This document shows, piece by piece, positions 17,149 to 25,907 of a stretch of 64,000 bases of DNA. The DNA comes from Bacillota bacterium (GTDB lineage: Bacteria; Bacillota; Limnochordia; Limnochordales; Limnochordaceae), in contig PIUA01000023.1 in assembly GCA_017577405.1 (NCBI GenBank), positions 185,647-249,646 of the forward strand, read 5' to 3'. Below the pieces are notes generated by a model. It was not told where the DNA came from. It did no database searches and worked only from the letters and a program-made list of their open reading frames with translations. The position numbers were made by a program, and so were the translations under genes. Numbering within the stretch: position 1 is the stretch's first letter; every line of letters begins with the position of its first letter.

Positions 17149-18144
17149 GTGTCGCAAAGAACTGTTTCCATCTTGGTCTACGCCCCGGCCTCGGCGCCTC
17201 TTTACCGGACCTTTCCTGAGGAGCTCTTCCGCCAGCGTCAGGCGGAGCTGGGGGTCCGAATCACCCTGGCCCGCAGTTACGACGAGGTCCGGGAGGCCAT
17301 TGCCGAGGCCGACGTCTACTTCGGCTCCCGGCTCCAGCCCGAGGAGTTCCGCCGGGCCCGCCGCCTCCGGTGGATCCACGTGCCCTCGGCCGGGATCGAG
17401 AAGCTCCTCCACCCGGACCTGGTGGCAAGTGACTGCCTCCTGACCAACAGCCGCGGGTGCATGGCCGATGCCGTGGCCGACCACACCCTGGGCGCCATCA
17501 TCTACTTCGCCCGGGGCTTCGACCTGGCGGTGGCGGGCCAGCAGGCCCGGCGGTGGGAGCCGGTGGCCCAACGGCGCATGCCCATGGAGCTGGCCGACCT
17601 CTCGGTGGGCCTGGTGGGCTTCGGTGAGATCGGGCGTGCCCTGGCCACCCGCTGTAAAGCCTTGGGGATGAGGGTCTTCGCCATGCGGCGGCAGAAGGGG
17701 GTCAACCCCTGCCCCGACCTGGTGGAAGCTATGTGGGGTCCCGACGATCTGGACCGGCTCATCGACGCGTCCACCTTTGTGGTGCTGGCGGTGCCCGTCG
17801 TCTCGGATACCCACCACCTGATCGGCGAGCGGGAGCTGAAGCGGATGGGGCCCGGGCGGTTCCTCATCAACGTGGGTCGGGGCCAGCTGGTGGATGAGGC
17901 GGCCCTCCTCCGGGCCCTCCGGGAAGGGTGGATCGGCGGGGCGGCCCTGGACGTCTTCGAGCAAGAGCCCTTGCCGCCCGAAAGCCCCCTCTGGGGCCAG
18001 CCCAACCTGCTCATCACCCCCCACATCGCGGGCCAGACCCCCCGCTACTGGGAGCGGGTGGTGCATCTCTTCTTCCGGAATCTGGAGCGCTTCCTGGCGG
18101 GGGAGCCTCTGGAGCGGCTGGTGGACAAGAAGCGGGGCTACTAG
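17149..18144 (+). CDS. D-2-hydroxyacid dehydrogenase family protein
   Basis: NAD(P)-dependent oxidoreductase of the D-isomer 2-hydroxyacid dehydrogenase family, 331 residues. The nucleotide-binding loop VGLVGFGEIGRALA lies in the middle, followed by NVGRGQLVDEAALLRAL and ALDVFEQEPLP with the catalytic glutamate and a late histidine in TPHIAGQTP. The substrate (glyoxylate, hydroxypyruvate, phosphoglycerate or another 2-oxoacid) is not clear. The N-terminal catalytic segment has SRGCMADAVADHTLG, close to the family consensus. GTG 17149 follows GGGGAGGAG. It is divergent from the Nudix gene. Confidence 0.88.
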   Translation: MSQRTVSILVYAPASAPLYRTFPEELFRQRQAELGVRITLARSYDEVREAIAEADVYFGSRLQPEEFRRARRLRWIHVPSAGIEKLLHPDLVASDCLLTNSRGCMADAVADHTLGAIIYFARGFDLAVAGQQARRWEPVAQRRMPMELADLSVGLVGFGEIGRALATRCKALGMRVFAMRRQKGVNPCPDLVEAMWGPDDLDRLIDASTFVVLAVPVVSDTHHLIGERELKRMGPGRFLINVGRGQLVDEAALLRALREGWIGGAALDVFEQEPLPPESPLWGQPNLLITPHIAGQTPRYWERVVHLFFRNLERFLAGEPLERLVDKKRGY

Positions 18145-18189
18145 GCTGACTGGAGAGCGTCGGGGAAGACGGAGCGAGGAGGGACGTCC

Positions 18190-19314
18190 GTGCCCGAACT
18201 CAGGGAGGATCCATGGACGGGACGATGGGTGCTGATCGCGGCCGAGCGGAGCCAGCGCCCCCATGATGGGGGCTCCCGGGCCCATGCGGCCTGGACCCGG
18301 TCCAGCGCCCCACAAGCGGCAGGCCGCTCCTGCCCCTTCTGCCCGGGGCACGAAGAGAAGACACCGCCCGAGACCTTCCGGGCCGGCGCGGCCGACCTGG
18401 AGCGGCTGGAGGGTTCCGCCGACGTGGGCGCCGAACCGCCGGGCGAGGGCCCCTGGCAGGTCCGGGTGGTGCCCAACCTGTACCCCATGGTCCGCTCCGA
18501 GGTGGGGCCTGAGCCGCTGAGCTGGGGCGGCCGGGCCCGGGTGCCCGCCTTCGGCATGCACGAGGTGATCATCGAAACCCCGGAGCACCAGACGCCTTTC
18601 CAGCAGCTTTCTTTGGAGGACCGCCGCCTCATCCTGGCGGTCCTCCGGCAGCGGCTGGCCGCCCATTACCAGGACAAGCGCCTGGAACAGGTGATCCTCT
18701 TCAAGAACTGGGGGAAGGAAGCGGGGGCGTCCCTCGAGCACCCTCACGGCCAGCTGGTCGCCCTCCCCTGGGTGCCCCCGGCCATCCGGCGGGAGCTGGT
18801 CCGTTCCCGGGAGCACCACCGGGAGACGGGCCGGTGCCTCCTCTGCACCATCGTGGAAGAGGAGCTGGAGGACGGCAGCCGGGTGGTGGCCGCCGACGAG
18901 GCGATGGTCCTCCTGGCCCCCTTCGCCTCCGGCTCCCCTTACGAGGTCTGGCTGGTGCCCCGGCGGCACGGCGCCCGCTTCGAGGCGTCCAGCGAGGCGG
19001 AGCGGGAGGCCCTGGCCCGCTGGCTGGGCTGGCTCCTGGAGCGGGTGGAGGGGCTCCTGGGTCCCGTGGCCTACAACTGGGTCCTCCACACGGCCCCTCG
19101 GGTGGGGCGGGGCTTCCTGGAAGGGGAGGCGCTGGAGCAGGGGTACCACTGGCACCTGGAGTTCCGCCCCCGGGTGAGCACGCCGGCCGGCTTCGAGTGG
19201 GGCGCGGGGGTGGACGTCAACGTGGTCGCGCCCGAGCAGGCGGCCGCATGGCTCCGGGAGACGGCCAAGGAGGCAGGCATGGGCGCGCGTCCAGCCCCGC
19301 CCCCAGCGCGTTGA
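18190..19314 (+). CDS. galT: Galactose-1-phosphate uridylyltransferase
   Basis: Swaps UMP between UDP-glucose and galactose-1-phosphate in the Leloir pathway. 374 residues, HIT superfamily. The start matches the family (LREDPWTGRWVLIAAER); zinc-binding cysteines occur in CPFCPGHE; the active-site His-x-His motif is LEHPHGQLVALPWVPP; a second half contains CLLCTIVEEE and a late HWHLEF. GTG 18190 follows AGGAGGG. No galK or galE lies nearby; the enzyme may serve nucleotide sugar supply. The promoter of the next gene overlaps its last codons. Confidence 0.92.
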   Translation: MPELREDPWTGRWVLIAAERSQRPHDGGSRAHAAWTRSSAPQAAGRSCPFCPGHEEKTPPETFRAGAADLERLEGSADVGAEPPGEGPWQVRVVPNLYPMVRSEVGPEPLSWGGRARVPAFGMHEVIIETPEHQTPFQQLSLEDRRLILAVLRQRLAAHYQDKRLEQVILFKNWGKEAGASLEHPHGQLVALPWVPPAIRRELVRSREHHRETGRCLLCTIVEEELEDGSRVVAADEAMVLLAPFASGSPYEVWLVPRRHGARFEASSEAEREALARWLGWLLERVEGLLGPVAYNWVLHTAPRVGRGFLEGEALEQGYHWHLEFRPRVSTPAGFEWGAGVDVNVVAPEQAAAWLRETAKEAGMGARPAPPPAR

Positions 19315-19339
19315 CGCTCTGGGGGGCGCGTGCTAGGAT
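19311..19339 (+). promoter_or_regulatory. Sigma-A promoter of the metK transcript
   Basis: TTGACG at 19311-19316, a 17-base spacer and TAGGAT at 19334-19339. The -35 overlaps the galT stop codon. The start point would fall a few bases before... about 20 bases upstream of the riboswitch. Confidence 0.72.
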
Positions 19340-19368
19340 GGTGGCGATCTGTGGACCTGTGCCGTGAA

Positions 19369-19481
19369 GCTCTTATCGAGAGTGGTGGAGGGACGGGCCC
19401 GATGAAACCCGGCAACCAGCCGCGCCTGTGCGGTCCGGTGCCAACTCCCGCAGGCCACCACCTGGCCTGGCAGATGAGGGC
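19369..19481 (+). ncRNA. SAM-I (S-box) riboswitch
   Basis: Aptamer that binds S-adenosylmethionine. The conserved core GGTGGAGGGAC, then CCCGATGAAACCCGGCAACC, then GGTGCCAACTCC and GCAG are all visible. The P1 helix pairs 19369-19377 (GCTCTTATC) with 19473-19481 (GATGAGGGC), with G-U pairs. It is followed directly by an intrinsic terminator, so high SAM should stop transcription before metK. Confidence 0.96.
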
Positions 19482-19489
19482 GACCCATG

Positions 19490-19523
19490 CCTCCTTTCCG
19501 GGCGCCGGAACGGAGGGTTTTTT
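19490..19523 (+). terminator. Riboswitch-controlled intrinsic terminator before metK
   Basis: Hairpin: 19490-19494 pairs with 19512-19516 and 19496-19501 with 19505-19510, one mismatch between the blocks and a three-base loop. A run of six T follows at 19518-19523. Expression platform of the S-box. Confidence 0.9.
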
Positions 19524-19570
19524 CGTCCCCGAGCCAGCACGGCGCATCCAAGGAGGCAACGACGAACCCC

Positions 19571-20749
19571 ATGGGTGAGAGCAGGCGTCGATTCTTCACC
19601 TCCGAGTCGGTGACGGAGGGTCATCCCGACAAGCTGTGCGACCAGGTTTCCGATGCCGTCCTCGATGCCATTCTGGCCCAGGATCCCGAGGCGCGCGTCG
19701 CCTGCGAGGTGAGCGTGACCACCGGGCTCCTGCTGGTGATGGGCGAGATCTCCACCTCCTGCTATGTGGATATTCCCACCATCGCCCGGGAGACGGTCCG
19801 CTCCATCGGCTACGACCGGGCCAAGTACGGTTTCGATGCCGAAACCTGTGCCGTTCTCAATTCTATTCAGGAACAGTCGCCCGATATCGCGGTGGGCGTG
19901 GGCCGCTCCCTGGAGGCCCGCCAGGCGAGCCACGACCCCTACGACGCCATCGGCGCCGGCGACCAGGGGATGATGTTTGGGTACGCGTGCGATGAGACGG
20001 AGGAGCTGATGCCCGCCCCCATCGCACTCGCCCACAGCCTGGCCCGGCGGCTGGCCCAGGTGCGCAAGGACGGCACCCTCCCTTACCTCCGGCCCGACGG
20101 CAAGACCCAGGTGACCGTCGAGTACGAGGACGACCGGCCGGTCCGGGTGGAGACCATCGTCGTCTCGGCCCAGCACAGCCCCGACATCTCCCAGAAGGAG
20201 CTGGCCGAGGACATCATCGAGCATGTGGTCCAGGCGGTGATCCCGGCCGATCTCATGGATGAGAAGACCAAGATCCTGGTCAACCCCACGGGGCGCTTTG
20301 TGGTGGGCGGGCCCCAGGGGGATACGGGGCTGACGGGCCGGAAGATCATCGTGGACACCTACGGCGGGATGGCCCGGCACGGCGGCGGCGCCTTCTCGGG
20401 CAAAGACCCCACCAAGGTGGACCGGTCCGCCTCCTACGCCGCCCGCTACGTGGCCAAGAACATGGTGGCCGCGGGTCTGGCCCGGCGCCTGGAGCTGTGG
20501 ATCTCCTACGCCATCGGCGTGGCCCGGCCCCTGGCCATCGGCGTGGACAGCTTTGGCACGGGCACGCTGCCCGATGAAGAGCTGGCCCGGCTGGCCGCCC
20601 AGGTCTTCGACTTCCGGCCGGCGGCCATCATCGAGCGGCTCCAGCTCCGCCGGCCCATCTACCGCCAGGTCGCGGCGTACGGCCACTTCGGCCGGCCCGA
20701 TCTGGACCTGCCCTGGGAGCGGCTGGACCTGGTGCCCGAGCTCCGCTGA
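19571..20749 (+). CDS. metK: S-adenosylmethionine synthetase
   Basis: Makes S-adenosylmethionine from methionine and ATP. 392 residues, the usual length. The start [28 protein letters not shown], the P-loop-like [12 protein letters not shown], and KTQVTVEY and [17 protein letters not shown] are family hallmarks. Regulated by the S-box riboswitch just upstream, giving feedback by its own product. ATG 19571 agrees with homology, although the nearest AGGAGG (19551-19556) is 14 bases away, longer than usual. It is followed after 83 bases by the neopullulanase-like gene. Confidence 0.97.
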   Translation: MGESRRRFFTSESVTEGHPDKLCDQVSDAVLDAILAQDPEARVACEVSVTTGLLLVMGEISTSCYVDIPTIARETVRSIGYDRAKYGFDAETCAVLNSIQEQSPDIAVGVGRSLEARQASHDPYDAIGAGDQGMMFGYACDETEELMPAPIALAHSLARRLAQVRKDGTLPYLRPDGKTQVTVEYEDDRPVRVETIVVSAQHSPDISQKELAEDIIEHVVQAVIPADLMDEKTKILVNPTGRFVVGGPQGDTGLTGRKIIVDTYGGMARHGGGAFSGKDPTKVDRSASYAARYVAKNMVAAGLARRLELWISYAIGVARPLAIGVDSFGTGTLPDEELARLAAQVFDFRPAAIIERLQLRRPIYRQVAAYGHFGRPDLDLPWERLDLVPELR

Positions 20750-20832
20750 CCGGCCGGCGGCCGGCCCAGGTTCGAGGCGCGGGCGCTGGAGCGGGCGCCG
20801 GCCAGGCAGGCTGGGCTGGAGGTGACCTCATC

Positions 20833-22584
20833 CTGCGACGCGAAGCGGTCTTTCACCGTCCCGAGCCTCCCTGGGCCTACGCCGGTCCCAACCGGTCCTT
20901 GGTGGTGCGGGTGCGGGTGGGCCGGGGGGATGTGGAACGGGTCCGGATCGTCTACCGGGACCGGTACGCCCCGCCCAGCGCCAACCGGGTGGCCCCCATG
21001 GCGCGGGTGGGGCGGGACGAGCTCTTCGATTACTATGAGGCGGAGCTCACCCTGGACCCGCCCCGCTACCGGTACCTCTTCGCCTTGGAGGGTCCCGAGG
21101 GAACCCTTTGGTACGGCGAGGGAGGCCTGGCGCCCGACCCGCCCGAGGACGGGCCTTTCGAGGTGCCCTACCTCTTCGCCGAGGACCGGTTCCAGGTGCC
21201 CGACTGGTGGCAGGACGGGATCATCTACCAGGTGATGCCCGACCGGTTCTGGGGGCCCGCCCGGCCGCCGGCGGGGGAGGGGTGGCTCCGTTGGGATGAG
21301 CTCCCCAGCCAGAGCGGCCGCTATCCGGGGACCTTGCGGGGGATCCGCGAACGCCTCGACCACCTGGAGGAGCTGGGCGCGACCATCCTCTATTTGAACC
21401 CTATCTTCCTCTCCTCGGCGTATCATGGCTACGAGACGACGGACTACTACCAGGTCGACCCTCGCCTGGGGAGCTTGGAGGACCTGCAGGCGCTGGTCGA
21501 GGCCGCGCACCAACGGGGCATCCGGGTGATCCTCGACGGGGTCTTCAACCATACGGGGCCGGAGTTTTTCGCCTTCCAGGACCTCCTGGAGAAGGGGGCG
21601 GCCTCCCGCTACCGGGACTGGTTCTTCGTGCACCGCTTTCCCGTCCAGATGGAGCCTGAGCCCACCTACGAGACCTGGGCCTCGGTGGCCCGCATGCCCA
21701 AACTCCGGACCAGCCACCCCGAGGTCCAGCGGTACTTCACCGAGGTGGGTCGTTACTGGATCCGGGAGGCGGGCATCGACGGCTGGCGGCTGGACGTGGC
21801 CAACGAGGTGGACCTCCGGTTCTGGCAGGTCTTCCGGCAGGGGGTCTTGGAGGAGCGGCCCGATGCGGTCCTGCTGGGAGAGATCTGGCACGACCCCCTC
21901 CCCTGGCTGCGGGGGGATGCGTTCCACTCGGTCACCTTCTACCCCTTCTGGCGGGCGTGCCTGGATCTGTTCGCCCGCCGCCGGATCGGGGTGGACCGCT
22001 TCGACGCGCGGTTGACCCGGAGCCGCCTCTCCCTGCCCGAACCGGTCCACCAGGCGCTGGTCACCCTCTTGGGGAGCCACGATACGGCCCGGTTCGGGGA
22101 GCTGGCAGGCGATGGCACCAGCCACCGGCTGGCCGTCCTCTTCCAGATGACCTCTCCGGGCGTTCCCCTGGTGTATTATGGGGACGAAATCGGCCTGCGA
22201 GGGGGCGAGGACCCCGACAACCGGCGGCCCATGGTTTGGGACCGGAACCTTTGGGACCGGGAGCTTTGGGAGACGTACCGGAAGGCCATCCGCCTCCGGC
22301 GGGAGCGGCCCGCCCTCCGGCGGGGGCGGGTGGAGACCCTCTGGGTGGACGCCCCGACGGGCGGGTACGTCTACGGCCGGAGGCACCAGGGGGAGCGGCT
22401 GGCCGTCGCCGTCAACCTGGGGTATGAAGCCCTGGAGCTCGACGTGCCTTTGCCTCCGGGCTGGCTCGTCTCCCCGGAAGGCGAGGCGCCCGACCTGTTC
22501 GGGGGCCCTTCCTTCGTGGCCGAAGGCGGTCGCTTGCGGGGGCGGCTCGCCCCCCGAAGCGGCGCCGTCTTGGCGCTGCCGTAG
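20833..22584 (+). CDS. GH13 alpha-amylase family enzyme (neopullulanase/cyclomaltodextrinase type), probable CTG start
   Basis: Hydrolyses alpha-glucans or cyclodextrins. About 583 residues: an N-terminal CBM34-like beta domain (to about 120), then the TIM barrel with DGVFNH, the nucleophile in DGWRLDVANE, the acid in LLGEIWHD and GSHDTARF, then a short C-terminal domain. There is no signal peptide, so it acts in the cytoplasm. Family-like sequence (EAVFHRPEPPWAYAGPN) extends upstream of the first TTG (20899). No ATG, GTG or TTG exists in frame before it. A perfect GGAGGTGA at 20818-20825 sits seven bases before CTG 20833, taken here as the start; ATC 20830 is less likely. Confidence 0.87.
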   Translation: MRREAVFHRPEPPWAYAGPNRSLVVRVRVGRGDVERVRIVYRDRYAPPSANRVAPMARVGRDELFDYYEAELTLDPPRYRYLFALEGPEGTLWYGEGGLAPDPPEDGPFEVPYLFAEDRFQVPDWWQDGIIYQVMPDRFWGPARPPAGEGWLRWDELPSQSGRYPGTLRGIRERLDHLEELGATILYLNPIFLSSAYHGYETTDYYQVDPRLGSLEDLQALVEAAHQRGIRVILDGVFNHTGPEFFAFQDLLEKGAASRYRDWFFVHRFPVQMEPEPTYETWASVARMPKLRTSHPEVQRYFTEVGRYWIREAGIDGWRLDVANEVDLRFWQVFRQGVLEERPDAVLLGEIWHDPLPWLRGDAFHSVTFYPFWRACLDLFARRRIGVDRFDARLTRSRLSLPEPVHQALVTLLGSHDTARFGELAGDGTSHRLAVLFQMTSPGVPLVYYGDEIGLRGGEDPDNRRPMVWDRNLWDRELWETYRKAIRLRRERPALRRGRVETLWVDAPTGGYVYGRRHQGERLAVAVNLGYEALELDVPLPPGWLVSPEGEAPDLFGGPSFVAEGGRLRGRLAPRSGAVLALP

Positions 22585-22606
22585 ACCACCGCAGGAGGGC
22601 AGGCAG

Positions 22607-23386
22607 ATGGGACTAACACAGGACCTGGTGGTCATCCCCGTCTACAACGAGCGCGCCACCGTCCGCCAGGTGATCGAGGCCACCTTGGGCCTGACCCGGG
22701 CGGACGTTTTGGTGGTGGACGACGGTTCGACCGATGGCTCGGCCGAGCTGGTGGCCGGGCTGGTAGGACCGAGGGTGGCGCTCCTCCGCCACCGGACCAA
22801 CCTGGGCTACGGGCGCACCCTCCGGGACGGCTTCCGGGTCGCCCTGGAGCGGGGGGCGTCCTACGTGGTCACCATTGATGCGGACACCCAGCACGAGCCT
22901 GCCTGGATTCCCCGCTTCCTGGAGAAGATCCGGGCGACGGGGGTGGATGTCCTGTCGGGTTCCCGGTACCTGGATCCGGCCTTGCGGGGGCGGGAGCCCA
23001 TCCCGCCCGAGCGGCTGGCCATCAACCGGGAGGTGACCGGCTGGATCAACGCCCGCACCGGCCTCGCCCTCACCGACGCCTTCTGCGGCTTCAAAGCGTA
23101 CCGGGTGGCCGCCCTGGCCGGCCTGGACCTGACCGAAGACGGCTACGCCTTTCCCTTGGAGTTTTGGGCCGAAGCCTGGCGGGTGGGGCTGACGGTGCTG
23201 GAGGAGCCCGTCCCGCCCGTCTACTCGCCCACCTTTGAGCGCCGGTTCCCCGGCCCCCTGGACGATCCCGAGGTCCGCCTGGCCTACTACCGGGAGGTGT
23301 GGGAGCGGTCCATCGGGAAGGCCGAGCGGCTGGGCCGGAAGCTCCCGCCGGCCCCTCCCTTGGGCAGGGAGGCCGCCTGCCCATGA
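22607..23386 (+). CDS. Family 2 glycosyltransferase
   Basis: GT-A fold glycosyltransferase of 259 residues, resembling dolichol-phosphate-mannose synthase-like bacterial enzymes. VIPVYNERATVRQVIE starts the fold; VVDDGSTDGS binds the nucleotide; TIDADTQHEP carries the DxD metal site. No C-terminal membrane helices are present. Acceptor and sugar are unknown; a polyprenyl phosphate is common for this subgroup. ATG 22607 has AGGAGGG seven bases upstream. The stop overlaps the next gene's start as ATGA, so the two are coupled. Confidence 0.85.
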   Translation: MGLTQDLVVIPVYNERATVRQVIEATLGLTRADVLVVDDGSTDGSAELVAGLVGPRVALLRHRTNLGYGRTLRDGFRVALERGASYVVTIDADTQHEPAWIPRFLEKIRATGVDVLSGSRYLDPALRGREPIPPERLAINREVTGWINARTGLALTDAFCGFKAYRVAALAGLDLTEDGYAFPLEFWAEAWRVGLTVLEEPVPPVYSPTFERRFPGPLDDPEVRLAYYREVWERSIGKAERLGRKLPPAPPLGREAACP

Positions 23387-25083
23387 GCCACTGTCAGCAC
23401 CTTTGGCTGGAGGAATACCCCGACCAGGGCTTCACCCTTCCCGCCGGCCTGCGCCTGAAGGCCCGCTTCGACCAGCCGCCCGCCGGGCCGGGCCTGCTGG
23501 TGCAGCCGGCCGTCGCCCAGTGGCCCGCCCTGGCCCGGGCCAACCGGCGGTTGCTCCTGCAGGGGAAGGTCTCGATGGCGGGCCTGCCCCTGGTCCAGAT
23601 CCGGCGCTGTTTGCGGGAGGAGCTGGCGCCCCTGCCGGTGCCTGTCCGTCTGGAGGAACCCCTCCTCCTGGCCACGGGCCACCAGCCAGTCCTCTACCAT
23701 CCGGGGGTGTGGGTGAAGCTCTTCGCGGGCAGCCAGGCGGCCGAGGCCTCGGGCGGCCAGCTGGTCAACGTGGTGGTCGATTCGGACACGGAGGATCTGG
23801 CGGTGCCCGTCCCCGAGGTGGAGCCGGGGAGCGGCCGGGTCCGGCTGGCCCGGCTGGTGGTCCAGGGGACGGGGCCCGACCACGTCCCCTTGGAACGGCG
23901 TCCGGCCCCCGACCGCGCCGCCTGGCGGGCCTTCGTGGAGGAGGCCCGGGCCCGCGTGGCCCCCTTGCTGCCAGAGGCGGCGGTCCGGCTCGAGCGGCTC
24001 TCGGCGGTGGAACCGGACGCGGGTGAGTCGGTGGCCCGCTTCTTCTCCCGGGTGCGCCGGGCCTGGGAGGCGGGCGCGTCCCAGCCGGGACCCACCCAGT
24101 ACCAGGAACTCCCCGTCTCCCGCCTGAGCCAGACCCTGGCCTTCCGGCTCTGGGTGATGGAGTGGGCCACCCAGGCGTCCCAGTGGCGGGAGGCGTACAA
24201 CGAGGCCCTCCGCCAGTACCGGGAGCTGCACAAGCTCCGCTCCCGGGCCAACCCCTTCCCCGACCTGGAGGCGACGGACGAGGGTGTCGAGATCCCCTTC
24301 TGGTGCCTGGTGGACGAAGGCGGCGGGTGGGCCCGCCGGCCGGTGGTGGTGCGGCGGACGGGCGGGAGCCGGCTCGAGCTCCGAGCCCTCACCCCTTCCG
24401 GGACGGCCGAGACCCTGATTGAGGTGCCGGCCGACGATCCCCTGGAAGGGGCCCGTCAGCTGGGCCGGGCCCAGCTCCCCTTCCGGCCCAAGGCCATCCC
24501 CATGACCCTCTTCGTCCGGCTGGTGGTGGCGGACCTCTTCATCCACGGGACGGGCGGGGCCCGTTACGAGACCATCGGCGACTTCCTCATGGCCGCCCGC
24601 TGGCCTGAGGCCTTCGGCCGGGCGGTGCCCCGCTACGCGGTGGCCACCGCCACCCTTCCCCTGGCGGTGCCCGCCGCCCAAGAGCAGGCGGCCCGCCTGC
24701 CCCTGTTGGAGGGTTTGGTCCGGAGCCTGGAGCACAACCCCCAGCGGGTGGTGGCCGCCCTGCAGGAGGAGCTGCGGGAGGAGGCGGCCCAGGCGGGCCT
24801 GACCGTGGACGAGAGCCTCCACGCTCTGACGGCTCAGAAGGAGGCCCTGGTCCAGCAGATCCAGGCCGGGGGTGACAAGAAGGCCCTGGGCCAGGCGATC
24901 CGGGCCGTCAACGAGGAGCTGGCCCGGCGGCTGGAGCCGGCCCGGGCCTACCTGGTGAAGGAGCTGGAGGCGGCCCGCCTGGCCCAGGCGGTGGTGACGG
25001 AGCGGGGGTACCCCTTCTTCTTGTACGAACCGGCTCAGCTCTGGCAGCTGCTCGCCGGAGAGCCGACCCTGGAGGGCGGGTGA
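23383..25083 (+). CDS. BshC-like protein (divergent bacillithiol synthase family member), uncharacterised
   Basis: 566-residue protein I do not recognise with certainty. Its layout recalls BshC, the last enzyme of bacillithiol synthesis: ATGHQPVLYHPGVW in the place of BshC's GQQ-GLLTGP segment, a following VVDSDTED like the GEDHD segment, FIHGTGGARYETIGDF in the place of FIGGPGELAYW, and a C-terminal charged coiled-coil. The conservation is low, so a different thiol or amine substrate, or another role, is possible. Similar GHQP-type proteins exist in other phyla without known function. It overlaps the glycosyltransferase by four bases and the next hydrolase by one base, within one operon. Confidence 0.55.
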   Translation: MSHCQHLWLEEYPDQGFTLPAGLRLKARFDQPPAGPGLLVQPAVAQWPALARANRRLLLQGKVSMAGLPLVQIRRCLREELAPLPVPVRLEEPLLLATGHQPVLYHPGVWVKLFAGSQAAEASGGQLVNVVVDSDTEDLAVPVPEVEPGSGRVRLARLVVQGTGPDHVPLERRPAPDRAAWRAFVEEARARVAPLLPEAAVRLERLSAVEPDAGESVARFFSRVRRAWEAGASQPGPTQYQELPVSRLSQTLAFRLWVMEWATQASQWREAYNEALRQYRELHKLRSRANPFPDLEATDEGVEIPFWCLVDEGGGWARRPVVVRRTGGSRLELRALTPSGTAETLIEVPADDPLEGARQLGRAQLPFRPKAIPMTLFVRLVVADLFIHGTGGARYETIGDFLMAARWPEAFGRAVPRYAVATATLPLAVPAAQEQAARLPLLEGLVRSLEHNPQRVVAALQEELREEAAQAGLTVDESLHALTAQKEALVQQIQAGGDKKALGQAIRAVNEELARRLEPARAYLVKELEAARLAQAVVTERGYPFFLYEPAQLWQLLAGEPTLEGG

Positions 25084-25877
25084 TGGGCATGGAGACGTGG
25101 GTGGAGCTGTCCAACTATGGGGAGACCATCCGGGGGACGCTCCACCGGCCTGTGGGAGCCGGTCCCCACCCGGCGGTCCTCTTCCTCCACGGTCTGGGTG
25201 GGAACCGGATCGAGGCCAACCGCCTGTTCGTCCGGGCCGCCCGGATCCTCGCGAAGCAAGGCATCGCCGCCCTGCGGATCGACTTTCGCGGGGCGGGGGA
25301 ATCGGACGGGGAGGCGGAGGCGCGGAGCGTGTCGGGCCACCTGTCCGACGCCCTGACGGCGTACCACTTTTTGGCCGAGGACGCCCAGCTTGACCGGCAC
25401 CGTCTAGCCGTCCTGGGGTTCAGCCTGGGCGGGGCGGTGGCCGCCCTCCTGGCGGGAGAGCTGGCCGGCTCGGACCTGCCCGAGCCGGCCGCCCTGGTCC
25501 TCTGGGCGGCGGTCGCCGACCTGAAGGCGCTCGTCCTCCCCTGGCTGTCGCCCGAGCTCCGGGCCCAGCTGGAGGCGGGAGAGCCGGTTCCGTGGGGGGC
25601 GGAGCTCTTGGGGCCCGCCTTCTACCACGATGTGCTCCACTTGGAGCCAGTGGAGGCCTTCCGGCGGTATGGGGGCCCGGTCCTGGTGGTCCACGGCGAG
25701 GCCGATGAGACGGTGCCCCCGGCGCAGGCCCAGGCCTGGGGCCGGGCCCGGGAGGGTGTGGAGCTGGCCCTGCTCCCCGGGGCGGGCCACACCTTCGACA
25801 GCCTTGCCGCCAGCCGGGAGCTCCTGGAGCGGACGGCCTCGTGGCTGGTGCGCCAGCTGACCCCGACGACGGGGTGA
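25083..25877 (+). CDS. Alpha/beta hydrolase
   Basis: 264-residue alpha/beta hydrolase fold enzyme, probably an esterase or peptidase-like lipase. The oxyanion region VLFLHGLGGNRIE, the nucleophile elbow GFSLGG, an aspartate in VVHGEADETVPP and the histidine in GAGHTFD form the usual triad. No export signal. ATG 25083 has GGAGGG six bases upstream and overlaps the previous stop codon by one base. Natural substrate unknown; coupling with the BshC-like gene suggests a shared process. Confidence 0.87.
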   Translation: MGMETWVELSNYGETIRGTLHRPVGAGPHPAVLFLHGLGGNRIEANRLFVRAARILAKQGIAALRIDFRGAGESDGEAEARSVSGHLSDALTAYHFLAEDAQLDRHRLAVLGFSLGGAVAALLAGELAGSDLPEPAALVLWAAVADLKALVLPWLSPELRAQLEAGEPVPWGAELLGPAFYHDVLHLEPVEAFRRYGGPVLVVHGEADETVPPAQAQAWGRAREGVELALLPGAGHTFDSLAASRELLERTASWLVRQLTPTTG

Positions 25878-25907
25878 TCTTGGGCAGGAGAGAAGGAGCG
25901 TGGTGGC

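Noticed and set aside
16996..19155. Long minus-strand open frame in front of the Nudix hydrolase
   Set aside because: Antisense to the dehydrogenase and galT; the Nudix start with a good SD is at 16995.
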